Below, in pieces: positions 8,229 to 17,800 of a stretch of DNA of 32,452 nucleotides. The stretch covers positions 1-32,452 of the forward strand of contig JAGVCC010000338.1 of NCBI GenBank assembly GCA_020059395.1, in the 5' to 3' direction. Numbering within the stretch: position 1 is the first letter of the stretch; the number at the start of each line of letters is the position of its first letter. Both the position numbers and the translations under genes were made by a program. Source of the DNA: Chitinophagales bacterium (GTDB lineage: Bacteria > Bacteroidota > Bacteroidia > Chitinophagales > Chitinophagaceae). Below the pieces are notes generated by a model. The model saw nothing but the letters and a program-made list of their open reading frames with translations. It made no database searches and was not told the DNA's origin.

Positions 8229-8566
8229 TATTTGATTACCTCCCCTGATTTTTTAGAAATTCTAACTAATTTACCATCTTCTCTGGTACGTTTAACCTTT
8301 GTGGCTGCACCCGCTTTAACATCCCATAACATTACGTTACTTATTGCAATTGGCGCTTCTTTCTTAATAATACCACCCTTAGTGTTTTGAGATGTTGGCT
8401 TGCTGTGTTTTGTTACGATGTTGACACCTTCCACCAATACACGGCCCTTATCTAAAATAACTTCCAGTACCTTGCGTGGCTTTTTCAAATCTTTGTCCTC
8501 GCCGGAAATAACTACTACGTTATCGCCTTTTTTAATACTGAACTTAGGTTTAAATCTTGTACTCAT
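8228..8566 (-). CDS. rplX: 50S ribosomal protein L24
   Basis: 112 residues with the KOW motif near the N-terminus ([46 protein letters not shown]), the part that nucleates early 50S assembly. The C-terminal [21 protein letters not shown] is typical. The stop codon shares a base with the rplE start. A hairpin lies directly upstream of its start. Confidence 0.98.
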   Translation of the reverse strand: MSTRFKPKFSIKKGDNVVVISGEDKDLKKPRKVLEVILDKGRVLVEGVNIVTKHSKPTSQNTKGGIIKKEAPIAISNVMLWDVKAGAATKVKRTREDGKLVRISKKSGEVIK

Positions 8567-8583
8567 TTTTTATTCTGTTTGCA

Positions 8584-8601
8584 TTCCGGATTTTGCCGGA
8601 A
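8584..8601 (-). promoter_or_regulatory. Intercistronic hairpin rplN-rplX
   Basis: TTCCGG pairs perfectly with CCGGAA around a six-base loop, 17 bases upstream of the rplX start, in the 51-base rplN-rplX gap. No U-run follows. It belongs to a group of short GC-stem hairpins seen in several spacers of this operon. Confidence 0.45.
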
Positions 8602-8617
8602 CTGATTTTAATCTGAA

Positions 8618-8986
8618 TTATAATACTTCCGGAGCCAGAGAAATAATTTTCATGTACCCCTTATCTCTCAGCTCTCTTGCCACAGGCCCAAAAATACGTG
8701 TGCCTCTTGGTTCATCAGAGTTGTTTAATAATACAACTGCATTGTCATCAAACCGAATATAAGAACCATCTTTACGGCGCAGTTTATTTGTTGTACGTAC
8801 AATAACAGCTTTACTAACAGTACCTTTTTTAACACCACCTGCAGGCATGGCGTCTTTAACTGTTACAACGATTTTGTCACCAATTTTGGCATAGTCCTGG
8901 CCGCTGTTACCTAATACACGGATACATAAAACTTCTTTTGCACCGCTATTATCTGCTACATTTAATCTGCTTTCTTGCTGTATCAT
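8618..8986 (-). CDS. rplN: 50S ribosomal protein L14
   Basis: 122 residues, the exact usual length. The start [26 protein letters not shown] and the central [13 protein letters not shown] with [19 protein letters not shown] are almost invariant in bacterial L14. The protein sits at the subunit interface and in many bacteria is the docking site of the RsfS silencing factor. The 87-base spacer to rpsQ holds a 12-base perfect palindrome, AAACTTAAGTTT (9041-9052). Confidence 0.98.
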   Translation of the reverse strand: MIQQESRLNVADNSGAKEVLCIRVLGNSGQDYAKIGDKIVVTVKDAMPAGGVKKGTVSKAVIVRTTNKLRRKDGSYIRFDDNAVVLLNNSDEPRGTRIFGPVARELRDKGYMKIISLAPEVL

Positions 8987-9073
8987 TTGCTTTAGCTTTA
9001 GCTATTATTACAATTGTTTAATATCAGAGGCTGTTTGCATAAACTTAAGTTTGCTGCAGCAGCATGAAAAAAA

Positions 9074-9331
9074 TTATTTTACTTTTTCAACTACTTCAAC
9101 TAGTCTCCAGCGTTTTGTTTTGCTTAAAGGACGGCTCTCCATAATTTTTACGGTATCACCAATGTTGCACTCATTCTTTTCATCATGAGCATGAAATTTT
9201 GTACTTTTCTTTACAAACTTTCCATAAAGCGGATGCTTTACTTTCCTTTCAACATTAACGGTAATAGTCTTATCCATTTTGTTGCTGGATACCACACCTA
9301 ACTTTGTCTTTCTTAAATTTCTTTCAGCCAT
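9074..9331 (-). CDS. rpsQ: 30S ribosomal protein S17
   Basis: 85 residues with the OB-fold signature of S17: [75 protein letters not shown]17 is a primary binder of the 16S 5' domain. It follows rpmC by 21 bases. Confidence 0.98.
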   Translation of the reverse strand: MAERNLRKTKLGVVSSNKMDKTITVNVERKVKHPLYGKFVKKSTKFHAHDEKNECNIGDTVKIMESRPLSKTKRWRLVEVVEKVK

Positions 9332-9352
9332 TGTACTGCTTTTTATGGTTTG

Positions 9353-9562
9353 TTAAAAACCTAATTGTTTCTTTTTTAATTCAGTTTTAAGGCGGGCAAT
9401 ATCCCTTCTTAAACTACGTATGCTCTGTGGGTTTTCCAGTGGAGCAACAGCGTGTGCAAATGAAAGCTTCTTCAAACGCTGCTCATCTTCCCTGATTTTA
9501 GCAACCAGATCCGTTTCACTCAACTCTTTCAAGCTTTTTACAAAATCAACTTTCTTAGCCAT
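9353..9562 (-). CDS. rpmC: 50S ribosomal protein L29
   Basis: 69 residues, mostly helical: KSLKELSETDLVAKIREDEQRLKKLSFAHAVAPLENPQSIRSLRRDIARLKTELKKKQLG. The L-x-F-x-x-A-x-x-x-LENP-x-x-I-R-x-x-R-R-x-I-A-R pattern is the family signature. L29 lies at the peptide exit tunnel near the trigger factor and SRP sites. The gap to rplP is 27 bases. Confidence 0.98.
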   Translation of the reverse strand: MAKKVDFVKSLKELSETDLVAKIREDEQRLKKLSFAHAVAPLENPQSIRSLRRDIARLKTELKKKQLGF

Positions 9563-9589
9563 TGTATTTAATTTGATAATTCTTTATTA

Positions 9590-10012
9590 CTATGCCGCTG
9601 AATAATCGTGGCGTTTTACAAATTTTGTTAAAATCGGCAATTTTTGTGCTGCCAGTTCAAACGCTTCTTTAGCCACTTGTTCAGGTACACCATCACATTC
9701 AAAAATGATACGGCCTGGTTGTACAATTGCAGCCCATCCCTCTGGGTTACCTTTACCTTTACCCATCCTTACCTCTGCAGGTTTTGCAGTAATTGGCTTG
9801 TCAGGAAATACACGAATCCATACGTTACCTTCACGTTTCATGTGACGAGTTAACGCCTGACGAGCACTTTCTATTTGACGGTTAGTTAACCAAACACTGT
9901 CAAGCGCCTTTAAGCCAAAACTTCCAAAGGACAAAGTTGCACCACGTTTAGTGTCGCCTTTCATTCTGCCTTTCTGCGTTTTTCTGTGTTTTGTTCTTTT
10001 TGGTGATAACAT
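9590..10012 (-). CDS. rplP: 50S ribosomal protein L16
   Basis: 140 residues. [19 protein letters not shown] opens the protein; [55 protein letters not shown] contains the loop that contacts tRNA in the A and P sites. The arginine that is hydroxylated in E. coli L16 lies in this MGKGKG region (the R of EVRMGKGKG is present). A long 131-base gap separates it from rpsC. Confidence 0.98.
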   Translation of the reverse strand: MLSPKRTKHRKTQKGRMKGDTKRGATLSFGSFGLKALDSVWLTNRQIESARQALTRHMKREGNVWIRVFPDKPITAKPAEVRMGKGKGNPEGWAAIVQPGRIIFECDGVPEQVAKEAFELAAQKLPILTKFVKRHDYSAA

Positions 10013-10143
10013 CGTATTTCGATTTTTGATCTCAGACTGGAGACTTTAGATATCCCTAAATTTCCAACCGATTTCTAATTCTTTAATAGTTTTTATTCTT
10101 TTTGCAAATATGAAATAACAAATCCGCAATAGTAGATCCAAAT
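10013..10143 (-). other. 131-base rpsC-rplP spacer with two heptamer units
   Basis: The longest gap in the operon. The plus strand contains TCAGACT, GGAGACT as adjacent heptamers (10032-10045), and on the minus strand TTTAG/CTAAA can form a small stem. A frame reading through the rpsC tail extends into this gap but has no support as a gene. No promoter match was found. Confidence 0.35.
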
Positions 10144-10941
10144 TTATCTTCTTCCGCCACCGCCGCCACCACGGTTATCTCTTCCTCCGCCACCACCTCT
10201 TCTATCATCTCTTCCACCGCCTCTTCTGTCATCTCTTCTTTCAAAACCACCTTGCCTTTCTCCACCTTCTTTACCTGCACCGGCAATAACATTAGGGTTT
10301 AAATCTCTTTTACCCAATACTTCACCTTTACAAATCCATACTTTAACACCTATTTTACCATAAACTGTTAAAGCAAATACATTCGCATAATCAATATCCA
10401 TTCTCCAGGTATGTAAGGGTGTACGACCTTGCTTAATTTCTTCACTACGTGCAATTTCAGCACCACCTAAACGGCCGCCAACTTTTACTTTAATACCTTC
10501 TGCACCCATGCGTAAAGCAGATGCAATAGACATTTTTATAGCTCTTTTATAATTGATACGATTTTCAATTTGGCGTGCAATAGTATCAGCAACAATGTTT
10601 GCATCCAGTTCCGGACGACGAATCTCTAAAATGTTGATTTGTACGTCTTCCTTACCGCATAATTTCTTCAGCTCTTCTTTAATCCTGTCAACTTCGCCAC
10701 CACCTTTACCAATGATAATACCTGGTTTAGATGTGTGTATAGTTACAATCAGTTTATTCAGTGTACGCTCAATTACAATTTTAGCAATGCCGCCTTTGTT
10801 AATACGTGCATTGAGGTAGTTTCTGATTTTATGATCTTCAATCAGTTTCTTTGGATAATCCGTTTTATTAGCATACCAGTTACTATCCCAACCACGAATG
10901 ATTCCTAACCTGGCACCTATTGGATTTGTTTTTTGACCCAT
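10144..10941 (-). CDS. rpsC: 30S ribosomal protein S3 with C-terminal RG-rich tail
   Basis: 265 residues against about 233 in E. coli. The KH domain has its GxxG loop in [14 protein letters not shown] (about 74-87), and the C-terminal S3 domain runs through [14 protein letters not shown] and [19 protein letters not shown]3 lines the mRNA entry tunnel and helps unwind mRNA. From about residue 224 a tail of roughly 40 residues is made of R, G and D only ([19 protein letters not shown] and similar units), an RGG-box-like disordered extension. The tail is in frame with a normal stop. The tail may add RNA affinity, a notion to be tested. Confidence 0.98.
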   Translation of the reverse strand: MGQKTNPIGARLGIIRGWDSNWYANKTDYPKKLIEDHKIRNYLNARINKGGIAKIVIERTLNKLIVTIHTSKPGIIIGKGGGEVDRIKEELKKLCGKEDVQINILEIRRPELDANIVADTIARQIENRINYKRAIKMSIASALRMGAEGIKVKVGGRLGGAEIARSEEIKQGRTPLHTWRMDIDYANVFALTVYGKIGVKVWICKGEVLGKRDLNPNVIAGAGKEGGERQGGFERRDDRRGGGRDDRRGGGGGRDNRGGGGGGRR

Positions 10942-10964
10942 TGTATTTGCTTAATGTTTTGTTA

Positions 10965-11312
10965 TTAGTTTTTTGTTGCTTTAGTATCTACAATTATAGT
11001 TACGTGATTGCTGCGCTTACGCACACGGTAACCACGTCCCTGCGGAGCAGGACGCATACGTTTGATAACTCTTGCACCGTCTACAAATATAGTTTTAACC
11101 ACTAATGCACTTTCATCAGCACCTTCGTTTTTACTTTTCCAGTTGCTGATGGCGGAAACTACCAGCTTACGTAAAGGCACAGCGGGGTGCTTTGTATTAT
11201 GTTCCAGAATTGCCAAAGCTTTTTCTACTTCCATACCACGTATTAAATCGGCCAGTAAACGCATTTTACGGGGCGATGTGGGATAGTTATTCAGTTTTGC
11301 GGTTGCTTCCAT
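10965..11312 (-). CDS. rplV: 50S ribosomal protein L22
   Basis: 115 residues. [52 protein letters not shown] covers the globular domain; the beta-hairpin that reaches the exit tunnel near the macrolide site is [30 protein letters not shown]. No deletion of the MKR-type seen in macrolide-resistant mutants is evident. It is 23 bases upstream of rpsC. Confidence 0.98.
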   Translation of the reverse strand: MEATAKLNNYPTSPRKMRLLADLIRGMEVEKALAILEHNTKHPAVPLRKLVVSAISNWKSKNEGADESALVVKTIFVDGARVIKRMRPAPQGRGYRVRKRSNHVTIIVDTKATKN

Positions 11313-11321
11313 TTTATTTAT

Positions 11322-11370
11322 TTGTTGGTTGTTAGTTGCTAGCTGTTAGTCGAAATTCTGTCAGCTGTCA
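11322..11370. repeat. Degenerate heptamer repeat in the rpsS-rplV spacer
   Basis: The plus strand reads TTGTTGG, TTGTTAG, TTGCTAG, CTGTTAG (11322-11349), then after one unrelated unit TCTGTCA, GCTGTCA (11357-11370). The units are seven bases long, differ at one or two positions and fill most of the 80-base gap. On the minus strand GTTGATAG can pair with CTAGCAAC, so a long imperfect hairpin is possible. Confidence 0.5.
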
Positions 11371-11392
11371 TCGGCATACTATCAACTTTTTA

Positions 11393-11665
11393 TTATGCAA
11401 TCTTTTTACTTGAGTGTCCTTTAAAGTTTCTTGTTGGTGCAAATTCACCCAGTTTGTGACCTACCATAAACTCAGTAGCATAAACAGGTATAAATTTGTT
11501 GCCATTGTGCACTGCAAATGTGTGGCCTACAAAATCAGGAGTTATTGTGCTTCTTCTGCTCCATGTTTTAATAACACCTCTTTTGCCTTTGCCATCATTC
11601 ATAGCATTTACTTTTTCAAGCAACTTTGTTTCTACGTAAGGACCTTTTTTTAACGAACGAGCCAT
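11393..11665 (-). CDS. rpsS: 30S ribosomal protein S19
   Basis: 90 residues: [19 protein letters not shown] at the start, [55 protein letters not shown] in the core. S19 pairs with S13 in the 30S head. The 57-base rplB-rpsS gap has a weak stem, TCTCC/GGAGA (11689-11707). Confidence 0.98.
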   Translation of the reverse strand: MARSLKKGPYVETKLLEKVNAMNDGKGKRGVIKTWSRRSTITPDFVGHTFAVHNGNKFIPVYATEFMVGHKLGEFAPTRNFKGHSSKKIA

Positions 11666-11722
11666 GATTTATTTTTTTTTGTTGATTCTCTCCAGATACA
11701 TCGGAGATATTTTAACAATTGA

Positions 11723-12562
11723 TTACTTACTTATTTTTTTTCCGTTTCTGCGCTGAATAATCATTTTATCAGAGCCTTTGCCTCTTGTACGTGTAATTTC
11801 ACCTTTAGCATATTTGCCTGTACGGCTGCGTGGGTGACCACCAGAAGCTTTACCTTCACCACCACCCATTGGGTGATCAACAGGGTTCATTGCAACGGCA
11901 CGGGTACGTGGGCGAATACCCTTCCAACGGTTACGTCCTGCTTTACCCATACTCTCCAGATTATGGTCGCTGTTGCTAACCACACCTACAGTAGCGTAAC
12001 AGTTAATCAATACCTTTCTTAACTCGCCGCTTGGCATTTTTAAGATGGCATATTTTTCTTCTTTATTACTTAACTGTGCAGACGTACCGGCACTTCTTAC
12101 CAAAATACCTCCTTGTCCAGGTTGCATTTCAATATTGTGCACATTAGTACCTAAAGGCATAAATTTAAACTGCAGCGCATTTCCTAACTCAGGTGCTACG
12201 TTGTCGCCGCTTAAAACTGTCTGTCCAACTTGTAAACCCTGTGGGGCAATAATATAGCGCTTTTCACCGTCAGCATAATTTAATAATGCTATAAAGGCGG
12301 TACGGTTCGGATCGTACTCAATAGTTTTAACCACAGCCGGTACATTCTTCTTGTTACGCTTAAAGTCGATGATACGATACATGGTTTTATTACCGCCACC
12401 AATGTAGCGCATACTTCTGCGGCCCTGAACGTTACGGCCGCCAGTACTTTTTACTTTTTCAACCAATGTTTTTTCAGGAACATTTGTGGTAACCTCAGCA
12501 TAAGCGTTACCTATTCTCCATCTGGTACCTGCTGTTGTTGGTTTATATTTTCTTAATGCCAT
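11723..12562 (-). CDS. rplB: 50S ribosomal protein L2
   Basis: 279 residues. The RNA-binding core includes [32 protein letters not shown] and the C-terminal domain has [44 protein letters not shown], containing the conserved His of the DHPMGGGEG segment near the peptidyl transferase centre. The C-terminal end RRNGKKISK is usual. The 96-base gap to rplW is AT-rich with no clear signal. Confidence 0.98.
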   Translation of the reverse strand: MALRKYKPTTAGTRWRIGNAYAEVTTNVPEKTLVEKVKSTGGRNVQGRRSMRYIGGGNKTMYRIIDFKRNKKNVPAVVKTIEYDPNRTAFIALLNYADGEKRYIIAPQGLQVGQTVLSGDNVAPELGNALQFKFMPLGTNVHNIEMQPGQGGILVRSAGTSAQLSNKEEKYAILKMPSGELRKVLINCYATVGVVSNSDHNLESMGKAGRNRWKGIRPRTRAVAMNPVDHPMGGGEGKASGGHPRSRTGKYAKGEITRTRGKGSDKMIIQRRNGKKISK

Positions 12563-12658
12563 TTTTAAAAAATTTTATTTCAATTTTTGCGGTAATTGAA
12601 TACCATTCTTGTTAATAATTCTTCGGTCAACTCAGTACTCATTAAAGAGTCGGAAGAC

Positions 12659-12961
12659 TTAAATTCCGCTTCCGTAAATATCAATTGTTTCACCTGCTGC
12701 CACAGTTACAATTGCTTTCTTTTTTGATGGTTTGCGGCCATGTACAAAACCAGCTTTTGTATAACGGCTTTTTGCTTTTGAAGGAACCACAATAGTATTT
12801 ACTTCGCTAACTTGTACACCATAGAATTGTTCTACAGCCTTTTTTATTTCGAGTTTATTAGCCTTTTTGTCAACCACAAATGAATAGCGGTTTTGTTTTT
12901 CTGAAAGCTTGTTTGCTTTTTCAGATAAGATGGGCTTTATTAAAACATCAGACGGTTTCAT
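12659..12961 (-). CDS. rplW: 50S ribosomal protein L23
   Basis: 100 residues: VLIKPILSEKANKLSEKQNRYSFVVDKKANKLEIKKAVEQFYGVQVSEVNTIVVPSK is the standard fold, with the exit-tunnel docking site for trigger factor and SRP. The C-terminus KKAIVTVAAGETIDIYGSGI lacks anything unusual. It follows rplD after 29 bases. Confidence 0.98.
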   Translation of the reverse strand: MKPSDVLIKPILSEKANKLSEKQNRYSFVVDKKANKLEIKKAVEQFYGVQVSEVNTIVVPSKAKSRYTKAGFVHGRKPSKKKAIVTVAAGETIDIYGSGI

Positions 12962-12990
12962 GTCTTCTTAATTTGATAGTTTGTGTTTGC

Positions 12991-13620
12991 TTATGCTTCT
13001 TCCGTTACAGTAAATACTTTAGCTGCGTTTTCTGTCATTATCAATACATTGGCATTGATAAGATCATAGGTGTTAATGTCTCTTACCAAAGTACCGTTTA
13101 CTTTCGGTACGTTACGCAGGCTCAAGTACAGGTTAGTGTTATCTTCAGGCACAACAAACAAAGATTTTTTATTCTCAACACCAATATTTTTTAAGATAGA
13201 AACAAATTGCTTTGTTTTAGGTGTATCCATTGTAACATCTTCCAGTATAACAATGGCGTTTTCTTTTGCCTTGTAGGCTAATGCGCTCATCTTGGCCAAA
13301 GTTTTAACTTTCTGGTTCAGTTTAATATCATATTTGTGCGGCTTAGGGCCAAATATGGTACCACCACCTTTATACAATGGGTTACGCAGGTTACCTTTAC
13401 GGGCACCGCCAGTACCTTTTTGTTTGTGCAGTTTCTTAGAAGACCCATGCACTTCCATACGTGTTTTTACCTTGTGTGTACCCTGGCGTTGTGCCGCCTG
13501 GTATTGCTTAACTGCAAGGTAAATAACATGATCATTAGGTTCAATACCAAAAATCTCTTCTGGTAAGTCAACCGTTCTGCCGGTCTTTTTTCCTTCGATA
13601 TTTAAAACATCTACTTGCAT
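12991..13620 (-). CDS. rplD: 50S ribosomal protein L4
   Basis: 209 residues. The tunnel-wall loop is RRQGT-type in this form: AAQRQGTHKVKTRMEVHGSSKKLHKQKGTGGARKGNLRNPLYKGGGTIFGPKPH. The globular C-terminal part ends with DLINANVLIMTENAAKVFTVTEEA. In E. coli L4 represses its own operon through a long rpsJ leader; here the predicted leader is only about 35 bases, so that mechanism is probably not used. Confidence 0.98.
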   Translation of the reverse strand: MQVDVLNIEGKKTGRTVDLPEEIFGIEPNDHVIYLAVKQYQAAQRQGTHKVKTRMEVHGSSKKLHKQKGTGGARKGNLRNPLYKGGGTIFGPKPHKYDIKLNQKVKTLAKMSALAYKAKENAIVILEDVTMDTPKTKQFVSILKNIGVENKKSLFVVPEDNTNLYLSLRNVPKVNGTLVRDINTYDLINANVLIMTENAAKVFTVTEEA

Positions 13621-13656
13621 CGTACTTATTATTTAAAGAGCCGTGGCCCCTGTTAC

Positions 13657-14274
13657 TTATTTTTGAATTAACACAATAGATCCGTTATGGCCTGGTACAG
13701 AACCACTGATAAGGATGTAATTTTTCTCTGGAAAAATTTTAACCACTTTCAGTCCTTTCATAGTAACCCTGTCCTGTCCCATACGGCCTGCCATGCGCAT
13801 ACCTTTAAATACACGGCTGGCATCAGATGAGTTACCGATAGAGCCCGGCGCTCTTTGCCTATCGTGCTGACCGTGAGATTGCTCACCAACACCACTAAAG
13901 CCATGACGCCTTACCACACCCTGAAAGCCTTTACCCTTGGTTGTACCCACGACTTCAACACTTTCACCTTCGGTAAAAATATCAACCGTAATGGATTCAC
14001 CCACGTTTTGACTCATTTCGCTATTGCGTATTTCTTTTACTATTTTTTTAGCAGCCGTTTGGGCTTTCGAGAAATGCCCGGCTTCTGATTTTGAGGTATG
14101 CTTTTCTTTCTTATCGCCAAATGCAATTTGAAGAGCATTGTAGCCGTCTGTTTCAACGGTTTTCTTTTGCGTTACAACGCATGGGCCAGCTTCGATAATA
14201 GTAACAGCAGTTTGCTTACCTGTTGTGTCGAAGATACTGGTCATGCCAATTTTCTTTCCAATAATACTTTTCAT
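13657..14274 (-). CDS. rplC: 50S ribosomal protein L3
   Basis: 205 residues: MKSIIGKKIGMTSIFD, then VVGTTKGKGFQGVVRRHGFSGVGEQSHGQHDRQRAPGSIGNSSDASRVFKGMRMAGRMG, the loop that reaches the peptidyl transferase centre. At the position of the glutamine methylated by PrmB in E. coli (GSIGQ) this protein has Asn (GSIGN), so that modification is not expected. It follows rpsJ after a 103-base gap with a hairpin. Confidence 0.98.
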   Translation of the reverse strand: MKSIIGKKIGMTSIFDTTGKQTAVTIIEAGPCVVTQKKTVETDGYNALQIAFGDKKEKHTSKSEAGHFSKAQTAAKKIVKEIRNSEMSQNVGESITVDIFTEGESVEVVGTTKGKGFQGVVRRHGFSGVGEQSHGQHDRQRAPGSIGNSSDASRVFKGMRMAGRMGQDRVTMKGLKVVKIFPEKNYILISGSVPGHNGSIVLIQK

Positions 14275-14355
14275 TGTATCTTATTTATGCCCAGCGGTAC
14301 CATTGATGGCACTTAAGCGTTCACATTTTTTCTTTTAAGAACTTACCTTTTGCTA

Positions 14356-14371
14356 TCCCGGTTTACCGGGA
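14356..14371 (-). promoter_or_regulatory. Intercistronic hairpin rpsJ-rplC
   Basis: A perfect 6-bp stem TCCCGG/CCGGGA with a four-base loop, seven bases after the rpsJ stop. It is the first of the short GC-stem hairpins along the operon and has no U-run after it. Confidence 0.45.
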
Positions 14372-14377
14372 AGTTCA

Positions 14378-14683
14378 TCAGGCCTTTATTTCAACATCAA
14401 CACCACTTGGTAAATCCAGCTTGCTTAAAGCATCCACTGTGCGGCTGCTGCTGGTGTAGATATCTAATAAACGTTTATGCGTACAGAGTTGAAATTGCTC
14501 ACGTGCCTTTTTATTTACGTGCGGACTGCGCAATACAGTAAATATTTTTTTGTGTGTTGGTAAAGGAATTGGACCTGTTACCACTGCACCTGTACTGCGT
14601 ACAGTTTTTACGATTTTTTCAGCTGATTTATCCACCAAATTGTGATCGTAAGACTGTAGTTTGATTCTGATTCTCTGTGACAT
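14378..14683 (-). CDS. rpsJ: 30S ribosomal protein S10
   Basis: 101 residues: [45 protein letters not shown], then [29 protein letters not shown]10 is part of the 30S head and also partners NusB in antitermination. It is the first gene of the operon, with a near-perfect promoter upstream. The ATG is preceded by an A/T-rich stretch without Shine-Dalgarno. Genes that often precede it in other Bacteroidota (rpsL, rpsG, fusA) are absent; the upstream neighbour is an unrelated surface protein gene. Confidence 0.98.
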   Translation of the reverse strand: MSQRIRIKLQSYDHNLVDKSAEKIVKTVRSTGAVVTGPIPLPTHKKIFTVLRSPHVNKKAREQFQLCTHKRLLDIYTSSSRTVDALSKLDLPSGVDVEIKA

Positions 14684-14723
14684 ATGTAAAGAACTTTAAA
14701 ATTTCCGTTTTAAATTTGGAGTG

Positions 14724-14754
14724 CAAAGGTAAGGGCTGTATTTGTAACAGCAAA
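14724..14754 (-). promoter_or_regulatory. Promoter of the S10-spc operon
   Basis: On the minus strand TTTG (14754-14751) is followed after exactly 19 bases by TACCTTTG (14731-14724). This matches the Bacteroidota primary sigma consensus TTTG-N19-TAnnTTTG at both elements. The predicted transcript start gives a leader of about 35 bases before rpsJ. Confidence 0.75.
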
Positions 14755-14804
14755 GTATTGAGTAATTTTTTTTTTCTTTTTAGTACAATTGGGGATAAAA
14801 TAAT

Positions 14805-14834
14805 AAAAAAAGCCTCCCGGTTACCCAGGAGGCT
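14805..14834 (-). terminator. Intrinsic terminator of the giant surface protein gene
   Basis: On the minus strand AGCCTCC pairs with GGAGGCT (14828-14834 with 14811-14817), plus two inner GC pairs across a mismatch, and the stem is followed by a run of T (14805-14811 on the plus strand are A). It lies 24 bases after the stop codon and insulates the gene from the ribosomal operon promoter just downstream. Confidence 0.85.
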
Positions 14835-14858
14835 TTCATGTATAATGATAATATCAAA

Positions 14859-17800
14859 TTATCTTAACACTTCGGCACGCCCTATTGCTAAGCGGTTACC
14901 ATTAACATCCACCACTTCAATCCAGTAAACCCCGGTTCCGTGGTTTCTTAAATCAACATCCATTCTTGCATATGGTGCACCAATTGAGTAAGCTTGCGTA
15001 GATATACGCTTGCCTCTTGCATCATATACATTAATACCACGAGGTAAAACAACATTGTTTACTGCACTATGGTACCTAACTTGGAACTGCCCGCTGTTAG
15101 GATTAGGGTAGATGAATACCCTACCTGTAATAGAGTCACTTACTGTAACCATGTTGGAAGTGTTTACACAACCATTAACATCTGTTACACGTAAAGTATA
15201 ATCTCCAAGGCCATCAACATCTACAACCAATGTGCTTGCATTTGCACCACCCACAGTTGCACCGTTGCGTAACCATGTGTAAGTTGCAGCAGCAGGTGCT
15301 ACAGTAGAAGATATTGTTGTTTTAAGACCTGGGAACAGGCGTGTATAGGGAGCAACTCCTAAAACAATAGCTGGTAATGGATTAACCGTTAACCTGGCAT
15401 TGTTAGAAATTGCAGCGCCACAAGGTGCAGCACCTTTTACAGAGTCTCTGAATAACCAGCCGTTCATTGATACAGGTGGCGCAGTAATGGTTAACGTAGC
15501 TGTAGCAGCTCCGCTAAACACACCACCATTTGAAATTGTTACCCATGTACCCGGGTTACCATTTTGTGTACTGTATTGCCAGTTATGTGCAGGAGATGTA
15601 CCCGCTGCTGTAACCGTAAAGCTGGTTACTTTATCAGTACAAACAACAGCATTAACTGGTTGAGCAGTAATTGAAGCAGGAATATTTACCGTTACTGGAA
15701 CCAATGTGGCTGCTGAAGTACAACCAACAGTTGGGTATGCAAAAGTAATGTTCCAGCCACCACTTACATTACCATTATCACCAAACACATCATCTACAAT
15801 AAACAACCTCCAGGCACCATTAAAATTACCTGTAAAGCTGGCCAGTGCAGGGCTTGCGTCATTTAATGCGCCAGGTCCGGGAGCAGGATATGTATCTGCT
15901 GCACCATTATTAGTTGGCCTATAAGTGCCGGTAAGATTTGCAGCAGTAGTACTCATTGCAGCACCTGTACTGGTAAAGGTATAAGTAGCATTTGTGATAA
16001 TTCCTGTGCCACCTACATCACTCATAAGAGTTACATTGGTACCAGAAGGTGATTGAAGTACAACATCAATATCATCACTCCATGTGTGATTAACACCAGA
16101 CAATACTACTGATTGTACTCTTGCACCGCTTGTTGGTAACCCACTAACAGTAATGGCAGATGGATAAGGCGACGCTACGGCACCATCATTAATTGTTATA
16201 GCACTGTTGTTTGAGAATGTTGGGGTTGCATCAGGACCAATACCGTTTACTGTTACTGAGTAGGTGGTAGTAGCTGCTGGTTTTGCCCAAACAGTATCTC
16301 TTTGAGTACCGGCCACATATGGAATGGTACCTGCTGCATTAGTAAACAAACCTGCTGCAGGGCTCCACATTGCAGGAGATGCAGGAGTACCTACTGTGTA
16401 TGTAAGTCTTAATGACCATGAGGTTAATGTACCTTGGTCACCTGCAAAACCATCTCTCATGGCTAAAGTCCATGCGCCGTTACCATTTGTGCTGTTAAAG
16501 AATGCAGGCCATGTAGTAACATTAGGAATATTACCTGTGGGGCCACCAGGAGGTGCAGCTGCTGCACCAGCCAAATCTGCGGCAAAAGTACCAGTATAAG
16601 GGTTGCTTCCTGAGCTTAATGCTGCAGTACCAGTAGAACTGATAACTGTATTCACAAAGCCGGTTGTAGCACCCGTGCCTCCGCTTGCAGAAAGATAATA
16701 ATCAAGATTAATAACATTGTTGTTTGGAGCTCTTAACGCTATTGCAACATCACCAGCCCAAGTATGAGCCATGTTGAACGTTACAGCAGCACCAGTTACA
16801 ACAGCGTTAGCTGGTATACCACTTGCATTTATTGTATGTGTGGCACCTGCAGGGTTGTTATCTGGAACAACAACACTAATAGTACCTGAATTAAATGTGC
16901 TGTTTAGTGTAGTTGAAGTAGAGCTTGTAAGCCTTACTGCAGTATCTGTAGCACACATTACAACTGCACTTGGTGTTATTGTTGGTTTTGGCGGCATGTA
17001 ATTAACAAGTACTGTTGCAGTATTGCTGCAGCCTGTTGTTGAGTTAGTGCCGGTAATAGTATAATACTGGAAGGTTGAAGGTGCCGCATAAACAGTTGGT
17101 GTTTGCGTACCTAATACATAAGGAACAGTAGCTGTTGATTCAGTATACAAACCACCAGCAGGAGACCATGTATATGTTAATGGGTTGCCTGCACCACCAG
17201 GAGTGGTATAGTCAACAGTTATTGACCATGAAGTTAAAGTACCTAAATCGGGAGCACCTGCATCATACATAGCTAATGTCCATGCGCCATTTGGCACACT
17301 GTAAAGACTTGGCCATGTATTTACTGATGGAGTAAAGCCAACTGGTCCGCCAGCTAATGTAAAGCCAAAAGCAGAGAAAGTAGCCCCAACAAGATCAGCC
17401 CTGAAAGTACCAGTCCATGGTGATGTACCGGCATCAAGCCTTGTAGTACCAGCAGAACTTATTACTGTGTTTACAAAGTTAGCGCCTGGGTTATTGGTTG
17501 CATTTAAAATAGCGTCCAGATTTAATACTTGTCCGTTTGGCGCCTTTAATACCATTACTACATCACCAACATATGGGTGTGTAATATTTGTACTTACCCT
17601 TACACCTGTAATGGTTGCGTTTGCAGGAATACCAGCTACGTTGATGGTATTTTGTGCTGCAGTTGCAGGAGGGTTAGGGAAAGTACCTTCTGGAATGGCT
17701 ACGCTGATTGTACCAGAACTTGCTGTAACAGTACCAGGAACAGGAGGTAATTGAGAACCTGCTGTTATCTGCGTACCAGAAACACCTGCTATACCACCAC

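Noticed and set aside
9041-9052. Palindrome AAACTTAAGTTT in the rpsQ-rplN gap
   Set aside because: Too short and AT-rich to call an operator; no second copy near any promoter was found.
10083-10292. Glu/Val-rich minus-strand frame overlapping the rpsC tail
   Set aside because: It is the Arg/Gly-rich tail read in another frame; the low-complexity composition comes from the GGN/CGN codon run.
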